Source of the DNA: Strigamia acuminata
Taxonomy: Eukaryota > Arthropoda > Chilopoda > Geophilomorpha > Linotaeniidae
Reading direction: 5' to 3'
Assembly (NCBI GenBank): GCA_949358305.1
Contig: OX442324.1
Location: forward strand, 3,726,001-3,790,000
DNA: 64,000 nt
Below the pieces are notes generated by a model. That model saw only the letters and a program-made list of their open reading frames with translations, had not been told where the DNA came from and did not search any database. Shown here one piece after another: positions 36,920 through 45,526 of the stretch. The first letter of the stretch is position 1; each line of letters starts with the position of its first letter. A program made the position numbers and the translations under genes.

Positions 36920-36990
36920 ATCGCTGCATTGTGGGAAGGCGTCACTAATGGCCGCTACATTTTGAAAAACATCAGCGTCGTCACAAAGGC
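36920..36990 (+). promoter_or_regulatory. Promoter-like element (ZNF143/YY1-type)
   Basis: GCATTGTGGGAAGGCGTCAC resembles the ZNF143/STAF promoter motif. It is followed within 12 bp by ATGGCCGC and GCGTCGTCACAAAGGCCGCC, a GC-rich mix with CRE-like half-sites. A similar GAATTGTGGGAAGC occurs at 40971. Position and orientation fit a start site for the + strand exons at 37.2-39.5 kb. Confidence 0.35.
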
Positions 36991-37243
36991 CGCCGTAATA
37001 TAAAATTTTGAGAGGTTCGTGTTGTATATAGTAAAACATTTCAATCATTAAAGATGCAATAAGTATTTTGTTCATCTTTTTCTGATAATTTATCTTTGTA
37101 CAATTTAATTTCTAATTCAGATTTGTCAAATTTCAAACCATAACTAAATTTTCTTTTGTTAGTTCAAATTTCCGATCAGAATACGAAATAAAAAATTGAA
37201 AAAGTAGTTTATTCAATTATTTACTTATTGATTTATTTATTTA

Positions 37244-37374
37244 CAGATTAAATTTATGTTACGCATCGAACGGGGCGCATAAACTGAAACGAAAATGAAA
37301 ATCAGCACCATCACCGACGAATTGAGATTTTCTACCACGGGTGAAGTGATTGAGCTCGTAGAGTGCAAAGTTAA
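37244..37374 (+). CDS. Candidate first coding exon upstream of the AK9-like exons
   Basis: A TATTGATTTATTTATTTACAG acceptor leads to 48 nt of leader, an ATG at 37295 and 27 codons ending AAAG/GTACAC. The peptide is MKISTITDELRFSTTGEVIE and on to ECKVK, phase 1 at the donor. GC-rich codon use contrasts with the surroundings. It could be the N-terminus of the AK9-like gene, but an intermediate exon is then required, since the exon at 38976 starts in phase 0. Alternatively it belongs to the leader region of the adjacent Copia remnant. Confidence 0.33.
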
Positions 37375-37450
37375 AGGTACACTTTTGTTTTACGTTTATA
37401 TGACGTTACCGCTAAGTGAAACGTCTTACCTATATACGTACTGGCGCCGA

Positions 37451-37482
37451 CCAATCAGGATCGAGCGCATAGATATATAAAG
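37451..37482 (+). promoter_or_regulatory. CCAAT and TATA boxes, probably a Copia LTR promoter
   Basis: CCAATCAGG is followed 23 bp on by TATATAAAG, 160 bp ahead of the Copia gag start. This is where the U3/R part of a 5' LTR would be. No exact LTR pair could be delimited. Confidence 0.4.
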
Positions 37483-37640
37483 TATTTATTATTTTGTATC
37501 AACAATCATCTGCATTGATACCTGTCGTGTTAAAAACTACTCTTCTGCGGCGCATAAGTTAAGATTTGGAACCGGACAACGATCGAGAAAGTTAAAACGT
37601 TTTTGACGAAGATCGAAAATCTACGAAGCAAACAAAAGTT

Positions 37641-38257
37641 ATGACGACTGGAAGAGAAAGTTGGGTGAAAATCGAAAGATTGGGAAAAGATAACTTCGAT
37701 TCATGGAAAATCCACATGGAAGAAGAAACAGCCACGTTAATAAAACGAATAATTCTACACAAAATGGCCGAAGGTGAAAACGTAGGAGGCCACTTAAAAG
37801 GATTTTTCGACGCAGCCGGCAAATTGGACGAAATGGGCGTAACAATTCATCCTACTGTCGAAACAATGTTGTTGCTGTATAGTTTGCCGACGTCCTACGA
37901 CATATTCCGATCGAAAGCCGTGACGAATTTCCAAAACCGGAAGCGCTGAAAATCAAAATCATCGAAGAATCGGACGCACACGGAAAAGGAATGGAAAACG
38001 ACCCCGACGCAAAGAAAACGTTTGAGGAAAGACATCAAAGTCAAGCGCCAAAGAAAAACGATGACGAAAAATCGAACTGTTGGAATAAAAACAAGAAAAA
38101 AAGTGCGTCAAGAGCTGAAATTGCTTCAAAAGCCGAAAGTATGTCAAAAGCCGAAACTGCGTCAATAGCCGAAAGTATGTCAAAAGCCAAACATGAGTTT
38201 AATGTTCTCCGTGTTCTCCAACCTGAAGAGTTCAGCAAAACTAATGTATGGGCCTAA
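37641..38257 (+). pseudogene. Ty1/Copia retrotransposon gag remnant
   Basis: Gag packages the RNA of a Copia-type LTR retrotransposon. The first open frame (37641-37949) starts at an ATG and shows the family's opening motif RLGKDNFDSWKIHME, then VGGHLKGFFDAAGKLDEMG and MLLLYSLPTSYDIFRSKAV, which are hallmarks of Copia gag. Around 80 residues that normally lie between these blocks are missing. At about 37920 the reading frame shifts by one base: the family's PEALKIKIIEESDA block continues in another frame to 38257. The zinc-knuckle region is degenerate (SNCWNKNKKK) and runs into short KAESMSKAE repeats. No protease, integrase or reverse transcriptase follows. Just downstream an ATGGGCC...GGCCCAT hairpin (38248-38275) resembles the initiator-tRNA-type primer site used by copia, read on the minus strand. 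This is a dead, deletion-bearing copy, probably in an intron of the AK9-like gene. Confidence 0.85.
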
Positions 38258-38702
38258 TCTTCTTGACCAGGCCCATAAATAATCACAACCTACTCGGTTT
38301 CAAGCTTGACATAAGAGTAATTTATTCGTCGCTGTAACAATCAACACCAATTTACAATAAAAGAGTATCAAATGCATGCACTTTTCATTAGTATCAGAAC
38401 ATAACACTACTCCCCAGAATTGTGAATTTCTAAACTAACCTATACAAATGCACAAATCAAATAATTTCTACATCTAGCGGGTCCCAAAATTAGTTGGCAC
38501 AGAAATCACCCAAAAAAACGTAAGTATTTACATTAACATCATTTGACCAAAATTCATCATTTCTTTTTCCTTCTTTTCTTCACTGGCATCGTCACCAACA
38601 CTTTCGGGTCTCGGAATCCAAAGGTTTTTGGATTTCTGCAATGATGATAATGACGTGAGTTGAAGCTTTGAAACCAAATCAAAAAATATATCTTCAAAAT
38701 CT

Positions 38703-38834
38703 TTCAAAATTCAACACCATTTTTCGGTGGAACTTGTGTTCGAACTGTCCAAACCAAGTTCCATTATTGGCAAACTTTTCTGTGGCAAAACGACTTTGGT
38801 AAAAGAAATTGGCGGAGGAGTAGCTTCATCGTAA
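38703..38834 (+). pseudogene. Open fragment with Walker A-like motif
   Basis: A + frame reads KPSSIIGKLFCGKTTLVKEI and ends at TAA 38832. GKLFCGKT fits the P-loop GxxxxGK[ST] of nucleoside kinases, and AK9 proteins alternate such kinase domains with the module found in the next exon. There is no good acceptor, and the minus strand is equally open here (ATPPPISFTKVVLPQ). It may be a degenerate AK9 exon or coincidence. Confidence 0.25.
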
Positions 38835-38884
38835 AGTCACAGCATTTTAAACAACACATTTAATCTGCTTTGTAAACTGTTTCG

Positions 38885-38919
38885 AACTTAAAAATGGCGG
38901 CCGATTTAGTCTGTTTTTA
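38885..38919 (-). repeat. Dispersed 38-bp motif, copy 3 (inverted)
   Basis: AAAAATGGCGGCCGATTTAG is the reverse complement of the copies at 4570 and 52113. It sits about 60 bp upstream of an AK9-like exon. Confidence 0.65.
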
Positions 38920-38975
38920 GTCTTTATAACTTATAACTAACAATAAATAATTTAAAACTTCTTACATTTTTCAAG

Positions 38976-39166
38976 GGCAAGTACTATGTGATGTGTTGTA
39001 GCGACAATTTGAAAATGTTCCTAAGTAATCCTGGAACGTTTTTGCCGCCAAGAAAATCGAACAAAGCTCCCGAAGTCTTAGCTCTGGAAAAAAGTTCACA
39101 AATTTCAAAAAACCAAATGGAATTCGTGGGATTCTGTACCGTTACTTACTTGCACAGTTTCAAAAC
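38976..39166 (+). CDS. AK9-like exon (a)
   Basis: Acceptor TTACATTTTTCAAG, donor CAAAAC/GTAAGT, 191 bp, 63 codons plus two bases, all open. The first part (GKYYVMCCSDNLKMFLSNPG then TFLPP) and the end (EFVGFCTVTYLHSFK) match the repeated accessory module of adenylate kinase 9 (AKD1), in which a GxYYxxxSxxxLxxFLxNPxxFLPP segment leads to a G(F/Y)CPVTY segment. AK9 is a large multi-domain nucleoside mono/diphosphate kinase linked to cilia. A divergent family member or a fragment is possible. The call rests on remembered family patterns, not on an alignment. Introns of only 57 and 78 bp follow, unlike the vast spaces elsewhere. Confidence 0.65.
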
Positions 39167-39223
39167 GTAAGTCCCCGTCGACCTAACCGGATAAACGTTT
39201 TTAATTTCCATTCCGTTTGCTAG

Positions 39224-39313
39224 ATTTGAATCACTGATGAGAGGAACTGCCTTGTCTGATGTTGTGTACAATGCAAAAGTGTATTTCATGGTTTCTGAGG
39301 CGGAAAGAAGAAG
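39224..39313 (+). CDS. AK9-like exon (b)
   Basis: TTCCGTTTGCTAG acceptor and AGAAG/GTAAAT donor enclose 90 bp. The split codon AC/A joins it in frame to exon (a). The piece (FESLMRGTALSDVVYNAKVY, then FMVSEAERR) corresponds to the AK9 segment that follows G(F/Y)CPVTY: an aromatic-E-x-L motif, a VxY(R/N) strand, and the FxSEE-like motif. Phase and homology both agree with exons (a) and (c), which makes this three-exon block the most reliable host gene in the window. Confidence 0.65.
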
Positions 39314-39391
39314 GTAAATAATGTGTAATGTAGAAAAATATATCACAACAGTACCGGTACTTTTAAATAAGTTTTTGGTTTGGTTATAAAG

Positions 39392-39488
39392 GAGACCCGA
39401 TCTTTACATTCATTTGAAGTTGCCACCAGATCCAGAACCTGTGGATTTTTTGGATTTAATATATAGCCCCGGATCCACGCAAATTTAA
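39392..39488 (+). CDS. AK9-like exon (c), truncated by a transposon
   Basis: A GGTTTGGTTATAAAG acceptor starts an exon that continues in frame: RRPDLYIHLKLPPDPEPVDF and LDL, equivalent to the AK9 stretch with KLPxKLPP. From about 39465 the codons read SPGSTQI and stop at 39486, but those bases (CCCCGGATCCACGC) belong to the adjacent transposon. The natural continuation is therefore lost or displaced. On the far side of the transposon, at 40720-40798, a frame ending GLPRMTIPIPGVNVQTM then a stop is reminiscent of the LPLPG motif that comes next in AK9, so the insertion may split the exon. The gene may be a pseudogene, or may now use the transposon stop. Confidence 0.6.
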
Positions 39489-39919
39489 ATTATTCACACA
39501 TTTCTTTCTTTATTTATTTTTTTGCGATCTCAAATCCGCGCGTTACTAAATCCGCGCAGATTTAAAAAACGAGACAAGACGCACAGCACAGCAAATTGAT
39601 TTTTATAGTCCAGGAAAATCAACATCTTTTCAAATTATGGGCATATTTGTTCGGCACATCCTCGACGACATCCGCGATGCAACACACGATGGCGATATCC
39701 GATCTGGGCTTAATTATCCAATCTTGTAATTGTGAAAGAACTCGTGCTGTTTTAGCCACGTCTATCTTTGCCTACCCTTTCTGCACTTTGCGCTGATAGT
39801 TTCTTCTTGAATGCAAGAAGAAAGATCAGCACAAGGTGCAGAAATGTTAGGCATTGCTCGTTCCGTGCATTTCACAAGTTCTGCGTCGCGAAAAATGATT
39901 TCAGTTGATTCTTGGGCAA

Positions 39920-40045
39920 CTACGGAGTGACGGAAATCCCACAACCGTCCCAAATGTCTGCCTCAACAATGAGCTCAACATTTAACACGTTCGGAATAAT
40001 AAACGCATCGTCTAGTTCACAAACTGCTTCTTTAGGTCTTTTCAT
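39920..40045 (-). pseudogene. 41-codon coding-like fragment inside the transposon
   Basis: From an ATG at 40045, the minus strand reads MKRPKEAVCELDDAFIIPNV and on to DIWDGCGISVTP, then TAG. A second minus frame, overlapping its end, stays open to 39762 with pieces such as QESTEIIFRDAELVKCTERA. Codon use and GC are gene-like, but I recognise no family. These may be transposase relics or captured host sequence broken by a frameshift. Confidence 0.35.
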
Positions 40046-40113
40046 TGCTCAAAATGACTGATTGCACTCTTTCTTTCAATTACATTGAATAACGAAATAT
40101 TTGGGCCGCTATT

Positions 40114-40550
40114 CCACGCGCGACATGGGTTGGCGCGACGTCGCGATCGTGGATACGTCCAACATTCGATGTAGCGATGTCGCGCCAACCCATGTGTGTA
40201 ACATGCGTAAGCGCGACGTATGTATTGGTTGGCGCGACATTTGCTGAATGAATCGTCACATCAGCGACCCCGGCCACCTCCGCGATCTCCGCCCGACTCT
40301 TCCTATCCCCAGCCGCGTGACTCGCCATATAAATCGCCGCCGCCGCGATCGACACAGGACTCCTACCGGACACTATCTCCAACTCGACCGCCTTTCTCGC
40401 AATATCCGTCGCAGTACGCTGCGTCGAGTGCGTCAAACCCAAATACCACGCATATCAGCAAGAGCGACGTCGCACCTATGAATTTTTGCCGGCAGCAGCA
40501 AGATTGGTTGGCGCGAATTCGTATGTCGCGCCAACCCATGTCGCGCGTGG
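40114..40550. mobile_element. Pack-type inverted-repeat element carrying a TFIIB exon
   Basis: A 26-bp perfect terminal inverted repeat beginning CCACGCGCGACATGGGTTGG bounds 437 bp. The GGTTGGCGCGA word occurs five times in both orientations within the ends (40129, 40173, 40227, 40504, 40524), giving CpG-rich subterminal arrays. Just outside, GAAATATTTGG is also inverted on both sides (40095 and 40561), so the element may be longer or sit at the centre of the host transposon's symmetry. The whole interior between the arrays is a host gene fragment (next entry). Confidence 0.8.
40251..40442 (-). pseudogene. GTF2B: Captured fragment of transcription factor TFIIB
   Basis: The minus strand reads LGLTHSTQRTATDIARKAVE, then SGRSPVSIAAAAIYMAS and EIAEVAGVADVTI. 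This is unmistakably the second cyclin-like repeat of TFIIB, the RNA polymerase II initiation factor (IARKAVEL, GRSPxSxAAAAIYMAS, IAGVADVTI). About 64 codons are present. Homology starts near the LGL of the family and stops sharply after VADVTI, where the transposon end begins, so an exon-sized piece was taken without the Zn ribbon, the first cyclin repeat or the C-terminus. The frame is intact but there is no start codon. GC-rich third positions differ from the AT-rich surroundings. It is not a functional TFIIB gene; a chimeric transcript cannot be excluded. Confidence 0.9.
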
Positions 40551-40716
40551 TACGTAACACCAAATATTTCCATAGCAAAACCGTTTTCGGGAGCGTAATA
40601 TGATTTAGATTTGCCAACTCCAAAATGGTGAAACGTGTGTCGTTACGGACCGATTTGAGAACCAATGAACGGATTTAGTAACGCGCGGATTTAGAATCGC
40701 GCGGGTTTAATCATTT

Positions 40717-41753
40717 CACATTTCATTCGGGGCACCAATACCCGAAAGGTTTACCAAGAATGACAATTCCAATACCAGGCGTAAATGTTCAAACTATGTA
40801 AAAAACCTTGAATAAAACCAATCTGTTCAGTTTTGCACCAAACACAAAAAAATGCATTTTTGCAATAAGACTCTTGTTACGATGATGACGCAGCAAGAAA
40901 ATTGAAATAAATTGCAAATTATTTTACGAAGTTGCCAATTTTCTCATTAGACGCAGGGAATTGTGGGAAGCAGATAGTTATGCGCACAAACACTAGACTC
41001 AACAATAAACAATACAAACCTGAATCGATCCAAGATGACTGCTCATTTGGCCAAGCATAGAAGCAAGAAAAGAATCAGCAAATCCACATTATTTATATTC
41101 TATGTGATCCTCTACTTCGATAAATTCAAAATAGGAGCGTGCAATTCGTGCATCGTCAAAAGAATTCGCAAAAAGTCTTACCAGTACTTCTTGTGTATGA
41201 GGATGGGAGTGGGGCACCAGCATGCCCAAAAAACACAAGTGCACTACAAGTATATCCTAGGAACAGGCCTATAAAATTGTGAATGTAAAAATGATTTTTT
41301 TTAATTACGACAAAGGACAAGGGGCGCCTGATTTTTTTAAGCCCAGGGCGCTGAAAAGTGTTGAGACGGCCCTGGTGCTAATGCTATCCAACACATCAGC
41401 AGAAAACGGTTTGGAAACAAAAACATAAAAAAAAATACCATTAATAGCACAAAAATCAAGAAGGCTGACATTCACTCAAAGAATGTACAGATTTCATTTA
41501 AAAATCATTAAAATAATTGTATTAACGGATTTGCTGTGATTTGAATCTCAACCAGATTTGCCTCGAAATTTGCTGGAGTTGCAGCTGATTTGCTAAATTT
41601 GGAAAGACTAGATACGAGATTTGGTGGGATTTGCAGCTGATTTACTGATTTCTGGCTTGTCGCTTCTCTGGCTAAAAATACCCAATAGTAACTGCTGCCA
41701 TCTAGTGGTGGAGTTATGTAACTATTTCCAACACCAATCTATTAAAAGGTATA
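40717..41753. other. Mixed region, possible small gene and a transposon end
   Basis: A ZNF143-like GAATTGTGGGAAGC (40971) lies 55 bp upstream of an ATG (41035) that opens 79 codons (MTAHLAKHRSKKRIS...), not recognised and not spliced. At 41330-41375 the minus strand reads CAGGGCCGTCTCAACACTTT, a hAT-style terminus, whose partner was not found. Confidence 0.35.
41694..41711 (-). promoter_or_regulatory. CTCF-like motif
   Basis: On the minus strand CCACCACTAGATGGCAGC fits the CTCF core CCACNAGRKGGCRS. First of several between 41.7 and 45.0 kb. Confidence 0.5.
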
Positions 41754-41931
41754 CAGTCGAACCACGTTATAAATGACCACGATATAACGAATTTTTTGGA
41801 ATAACAAATACTTAAAAATGGATTGGTTGGTTGGTCAGTAGGCTAAAAAAATATGACATAACGAACTTTCGTTATAACAAATTTTTCGATTTTTCTCTTT
41901 CCTTGCGATTCGTTATAACTTGCCTCGACTG
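41754..41931. mobile_element. pogo/Tigger-like MITE, 178 bp
   Basis: Starts CAGTCGAACCACGTTATAA and ends TTATAACTTGCCTCGACTG between TA dinucleotides. Internal CGATATAACGAA and TCGTTATAACAAA repeats the terminus, a pogo-type subterminal structure. It is too short to encode a transposase. Confidence 0.85.
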
Positions 41932-42244
41932 TAATACATTTATTTGTGCTAAATCAAACATAATTTGTACAATTTTAAATTGTACTTTACCATACGTATA
42001 TATTTTTTTCAGAAAGTGTTGCAATAAATTATAATGCACTAAACTAAACAAATTTACTTTTAAAAGGAATTAAATTAAGAGCCAGCAGGCAACAACAACA
42101 ACAAGACAAAATAAAACTAAAACTGAACGTTTTTGCTTGCCCCAACAAGTTTACACAGTTGTCAAATTAAAATGTTTGAACAAACAAAAAGGAAATGGTT
42201 GTATTTTCCATACTCTTGTCAATTTCTTCCTCGCCCCAGGATCT

Positions 42245-42260
42245 AGTGCCCTCTAGTGGG
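42245..42260 (-). promoter_or_regulatory. CTCF-like motif
   Basis: On the minus strand CCCACTAGAGGGCACT is a near-ideal CTCF core, 32 bp from a CCAAT/TATA cluster. Confidence 0.5.
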
Positions 42261-42291
42261 AATTGTGCGTCTCGCGTGTTCTCGTTTGCTC

Positions 42292-42320
42292 ATTGGTGGA
42301 GCAGCGGGACCAATAAAAGG
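42292..42320 (+). promoter_or_regulatory. CCAAT/TATA-like cluster
   Basis: An inverted CCAAT box (ATTGG), a direct CCAAT and an overlapping AATAAAAGG TATA-like box lie within 29 bp of GC-rich sequence. No downstream gene is recognised; frames at 42195-42483 are open but unlike known proteins. Confidence 0.3.
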
Positions 42321-43148
42321 ATCAGACGCGGCACACGCGCCAATCTGCCTGGGGCCCCGTTTCGAGAAATTAAATTTTAAATTCAAACAAGAGAGTGAAG
42401 AAACTCAAAACTCCGACTTGACGCCAACTGAACGCTTGGCCACGCGAGCGCATCTGCCGTTGGCATTTTTCTGCATAACTTGAGTTTATTATGAGATTAT
42501 ACTCTCAGAGACGAACAGTGTGAAAAAATTGGCGTATGAAATATATACATTGTTGAATTTGCACTCAAAAATGCTAGCTTTAAAGTGGCCTTCCATTGAC
42601 AAATTAAATATTAACGATAACTGCATGACTTTACGAAGCCCTATTCAGGTAGATTTTTTTTCCTGTAAGAGACCTTTCTGAAGGTGGTTTTGGTTGTATT
42701 AGACAGGTTGTCACTAAATGGAGGTCGTTTAAGCATTACCTCCTTGAATACAATTTTTGCATGGAAAGCCAAAATAGCTTGATCTGGCTCTGCACAGCAT
42801 CATGCTGCAGCTAGCATGATCTCCACCAAACCAACCGAACCAACATTTTAGTCAACCGGTCGATTGATCTGCATTTAGCATCGTGCTGGAGCTAACTCAC
42901 TTTTGTAATACAGTGAGTTCCCTACACGAACATTCGAGTTACAAACTTTCAGACATACGAACTTCAAATTTCGCAGCAGCACGTACACTATAGTGCGTGT
43001 CTAGCAATGTTTGCTTGCTGTTGTACTTTTCAAAGTACGATTAAAAATTTTGTTGTACCTTTATTAATTTCTAATTTAAAGAAAAAAGATTTAAAATGTT
43101 TTCTTTAACCCTCCATGGTACATCAGCACACCTACATTTGGGTGCAGC

Positions 43149-43361
43149 CATGAACAAATGATAACATGGACAAGTATCCACATGTTCGTTCAGATTTTTT
43201 TGCCACCGATGGCGCCACATAATATATAGCCGCACTGTATTCTGGGATAACAACAGGTAACAAATATGCTTAGTTGGCAAGCAATGTGTGACACATTGCA
43301 TAGAACAACGAATCAATAGGAAATAACACCCGGATACGTGTCCATGTTATCACTGGTTCAT
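43149..43361. mobile_element. hAT-type MITE, CATGAAC family, copy 2, nested
   Basis: The 213-bp element CATGAACAAATGATAACATG...TTATCACTGGTTCAT is bracketed by a perfect 8-bp duplication, GGTGCAGC, at 43141 and 43362, which is diagnostic of hAT transposition. It sits inside the pogo-like element. Confidence 0.9.
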
Positions 43362-43686
43362 GGTGCAGCTATCTTCTTAAGCAGGAAAACTTTTTTTTGG
43401 TTTGCTATATTTTGCTGAAAATTTCTGACAAGTGAGTTTGTTTGAACAATGATAAAGTTTGTTTGTAAAAAAAATTGGGGTGTTTTGTGCATTACTCATT
43501 TATTCATTTAACATTGAATCAACTTTGGTGTGAATACAACATTATCTGGGAGAATATTTGAACTCTGTTCAGTTGGATCTGATCGGGTGGATCTAGATCT
43601 GTTGGTGTGAAGGTGGTATGAGTTGGCTTCTCCTGATTTTACAAAAGCGCTTCTACTTAGCACTTTCTTTAGTACTTTCAAGTTTT

Positions 43687-43700
43687 ACCAGCAGATGGCG
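43687..43700 (+). promoter_or_regulatory. CTCF-like motif
   Basis: ACCAGCAGATGGCG fits the CTCF core. It lies within the pogo-like element, so it may have been brought in by it. A related GCCATCTAGCGAC is at 44982. Confidence 0.4.
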
Positions 43701-44159
43701 TGGCATATGTGGTCACATGATTTGTCAAATGTTGCCAAAACACCAGCGCCACGTTTGACAATTTCCTAAAATGCACTAAAGCACTTTTGCATATGTCCTT
43801 CCAGATTTTATTTTTATGCACCCAAATAGGTATACAATACATTGAGTGGACCAAAGTGTCGTGTTCATACCTTCCACACCTGAGGATTAATTAAGATTAA
43901 CAATTTTTTCCACCTTGTACACCATTGCTGGATTTACAAACAGTTCAACTTGCTAACGCTTTCTCGGAACAGAATTCGTTCGTCGTATGTTAGGGACTTA
44001 CTGTATAGCTTTATAACTCAAAAGTTCTAACTTGTAAATATGTACACAAATTTATAAACTTCCTTATCCTTTTAAGAATTTATACTACAGTTATAAGATT
44101 TTAACTTGACTTTTTATGACCAACAAGTACCCTTTCGCAAACTCTCTATTATCCCTTGT

Positions 44160-44335
44160 AAAGCCTGGTTCACACTTGCGGATACGCTGCAGAATTGTTG
44201 CATCCGGGGTTTCCTGCAATGAGCTGTGATTAGCTGCGGAAAAAAAATCGCGCAGAAAAATAGAAATATTTCCTATTTTTCTGTCCAATTTTTTTCTGCA
44301 GCCAATCACAGCAAACCCCAGCTGCAACAGCTTTT
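44160..44335. mobile_element. Inverted-repeat element, partial
   Basis: Begins GCCTGGTTCACACTTGCGGA. CTGCAG...TCCGGGGTTTCCTGCAATGA is mirrored by CAGCAAACCCCAGCTGCA around an AATAGAAATATTTCCTATT centre. The right terminus is cut off where the next repeat starts. Confidence 0.6.
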
Positions 44336-44698
44336 CATTTTTTGGCCTGTTTATAAGCTTAGTGTAGTCTTGTAACTAAATGGCGATTAAAAGTTCCTTC
44401 ATTTTCACTCAACCAACATATTGTGGTCCACTTATTTGAACACAATTGTGCATTTTACTCAAATTTTAAGAGGCAGAGGCTTCACCTAAAAGCATTACGA
44501 CTATTGGCAATCTAACTTTTGTGGCAACCATTTTGAATTTGGTTGCAAAAGCCAAAAGCCAGCATAAAGCACTTCGAAAACAACTCCAGACGTGGTTTTT
44601 GTTTTTGTGGTTCTTGGTCATGGTTTTTGGCTGTTTTTGATGTCCATTCTGTTCATAGAAACTCCACATAAAGGGTAAAAACAAACTTTGAACACACC
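44336..44698. mobile_element. MITE, GTTCAAAGTTT family, copy 1 (5'-truncated)
   Basis: Shares CCAACATATTGTGG, GGCAACCATTTTGAATTTGG, CAACTCCAGACGTGG and the GGTTTTTGGCTGTTTTTGA block with copies at 45527 and 59842, and ends ACAAACTTTGAACACACC. The left terminal repeat is missing. Confidence 0.8.
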
Positions 44699-45526
44699 TA
44701 ATGTTTGTGTGTGACAATTTAACATTTAAATGATGTCACAGAATCATCTAACCCATGACGTCGAGGTGATTCTTACATCATTTAAATGCCAAGTTGCTAC
44801 AAAAGCATTGTATCCATCATCTCTGGTCACTAGTGGATACAACTCATTCTGCAGGGAAGATTTTTATGACCACAGCTGTACACCAGCAAAATATACATGT
44901 AAAGTTTAACATAATTGAGGTTTTCAAAACTAATCGCTTACTGGTAGTGCAGTAATGGCGGCCATTCCAAAAGCAACCAACGCCATCTAGCGACAAGACG
45001 TACAATTATTGACTGTAAAAACATATGCTTGAGCGTCGACTATTCTGTAAACAGACCACTTACGACAACCGTTTGTCTGATAAAATAGCTGTATGGTGCC
45101 CTTTTAAAGTGTTGAAAATTTATTACATAGCATAATAAAGCAATAAAACGATCGTAAAAATATTAGTAACATTTTTCAGAGAACTTTAATTTCGTTTAAC
45201 CTTCCTAATATGTAATATTTAATAATTAAAGATTACCACCTGTACAGCTGTCCTAACATTTGCACTGAACTAAACCGTTTTGCTTTCTACATACAGACCA
45301 GTGCGCAATCTGGTCTCAAGCTTGAAGAGCTGAATATTTATGCACAAAACTATAAATTATTGATACACTGTTGGCAATTTCTCTCCTTCTCAGGCATAAA
45401 CGTCCTTAAATCCGTATTACAAATTCAATTCGAGTAAAATAAATAAATAAATAATATTTTCTTTGAATGCTTTTTAGACATATTCGCACGAAAACTCCAT
45501 ACCATCCATTTGTGTGTTGATAAATA

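Larger units (their letters stand above)
39465..40716. mobile_element. Inverted-repeat transposon, about 1.25 kb
   Basis: CGGATTTAGTAACGCGCGGA at 40671 is the perfect inverse of the segment at 39534-39556, and looser inverted homology (CCACGCAAATTTAAATT / GCGCGGGTTTAAT) lies outside both. The interior holds coding-like fragments on the minus strand and a second, GC-rich inverted-repeat element. The termini do not match a superfamily I can name. CpG-rich subterminal repeats and the carried gene pieces recall MULE- or pack-type elements. Confidence 0.6.
42911..44003. mobile_element. pogo/Tigger-like element, 1.1 kb, non-autonomous
   Basis: CAGTGAGTTCCCTACACGAA at the left end and TCGTCGTATGTTAGGGACTTACTG at the right end form a terminal inverted repeat bounded by TA. 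The interior has no transposase frame and contains an inserted hAT-type MITE. Confidence 0.8.

Noticed and set aside
40220-40603. 127-residue proline/serine-rich + strand frame
   Set aside because: It is the antisense shadow of the TFIIB fragment and transposon ends.
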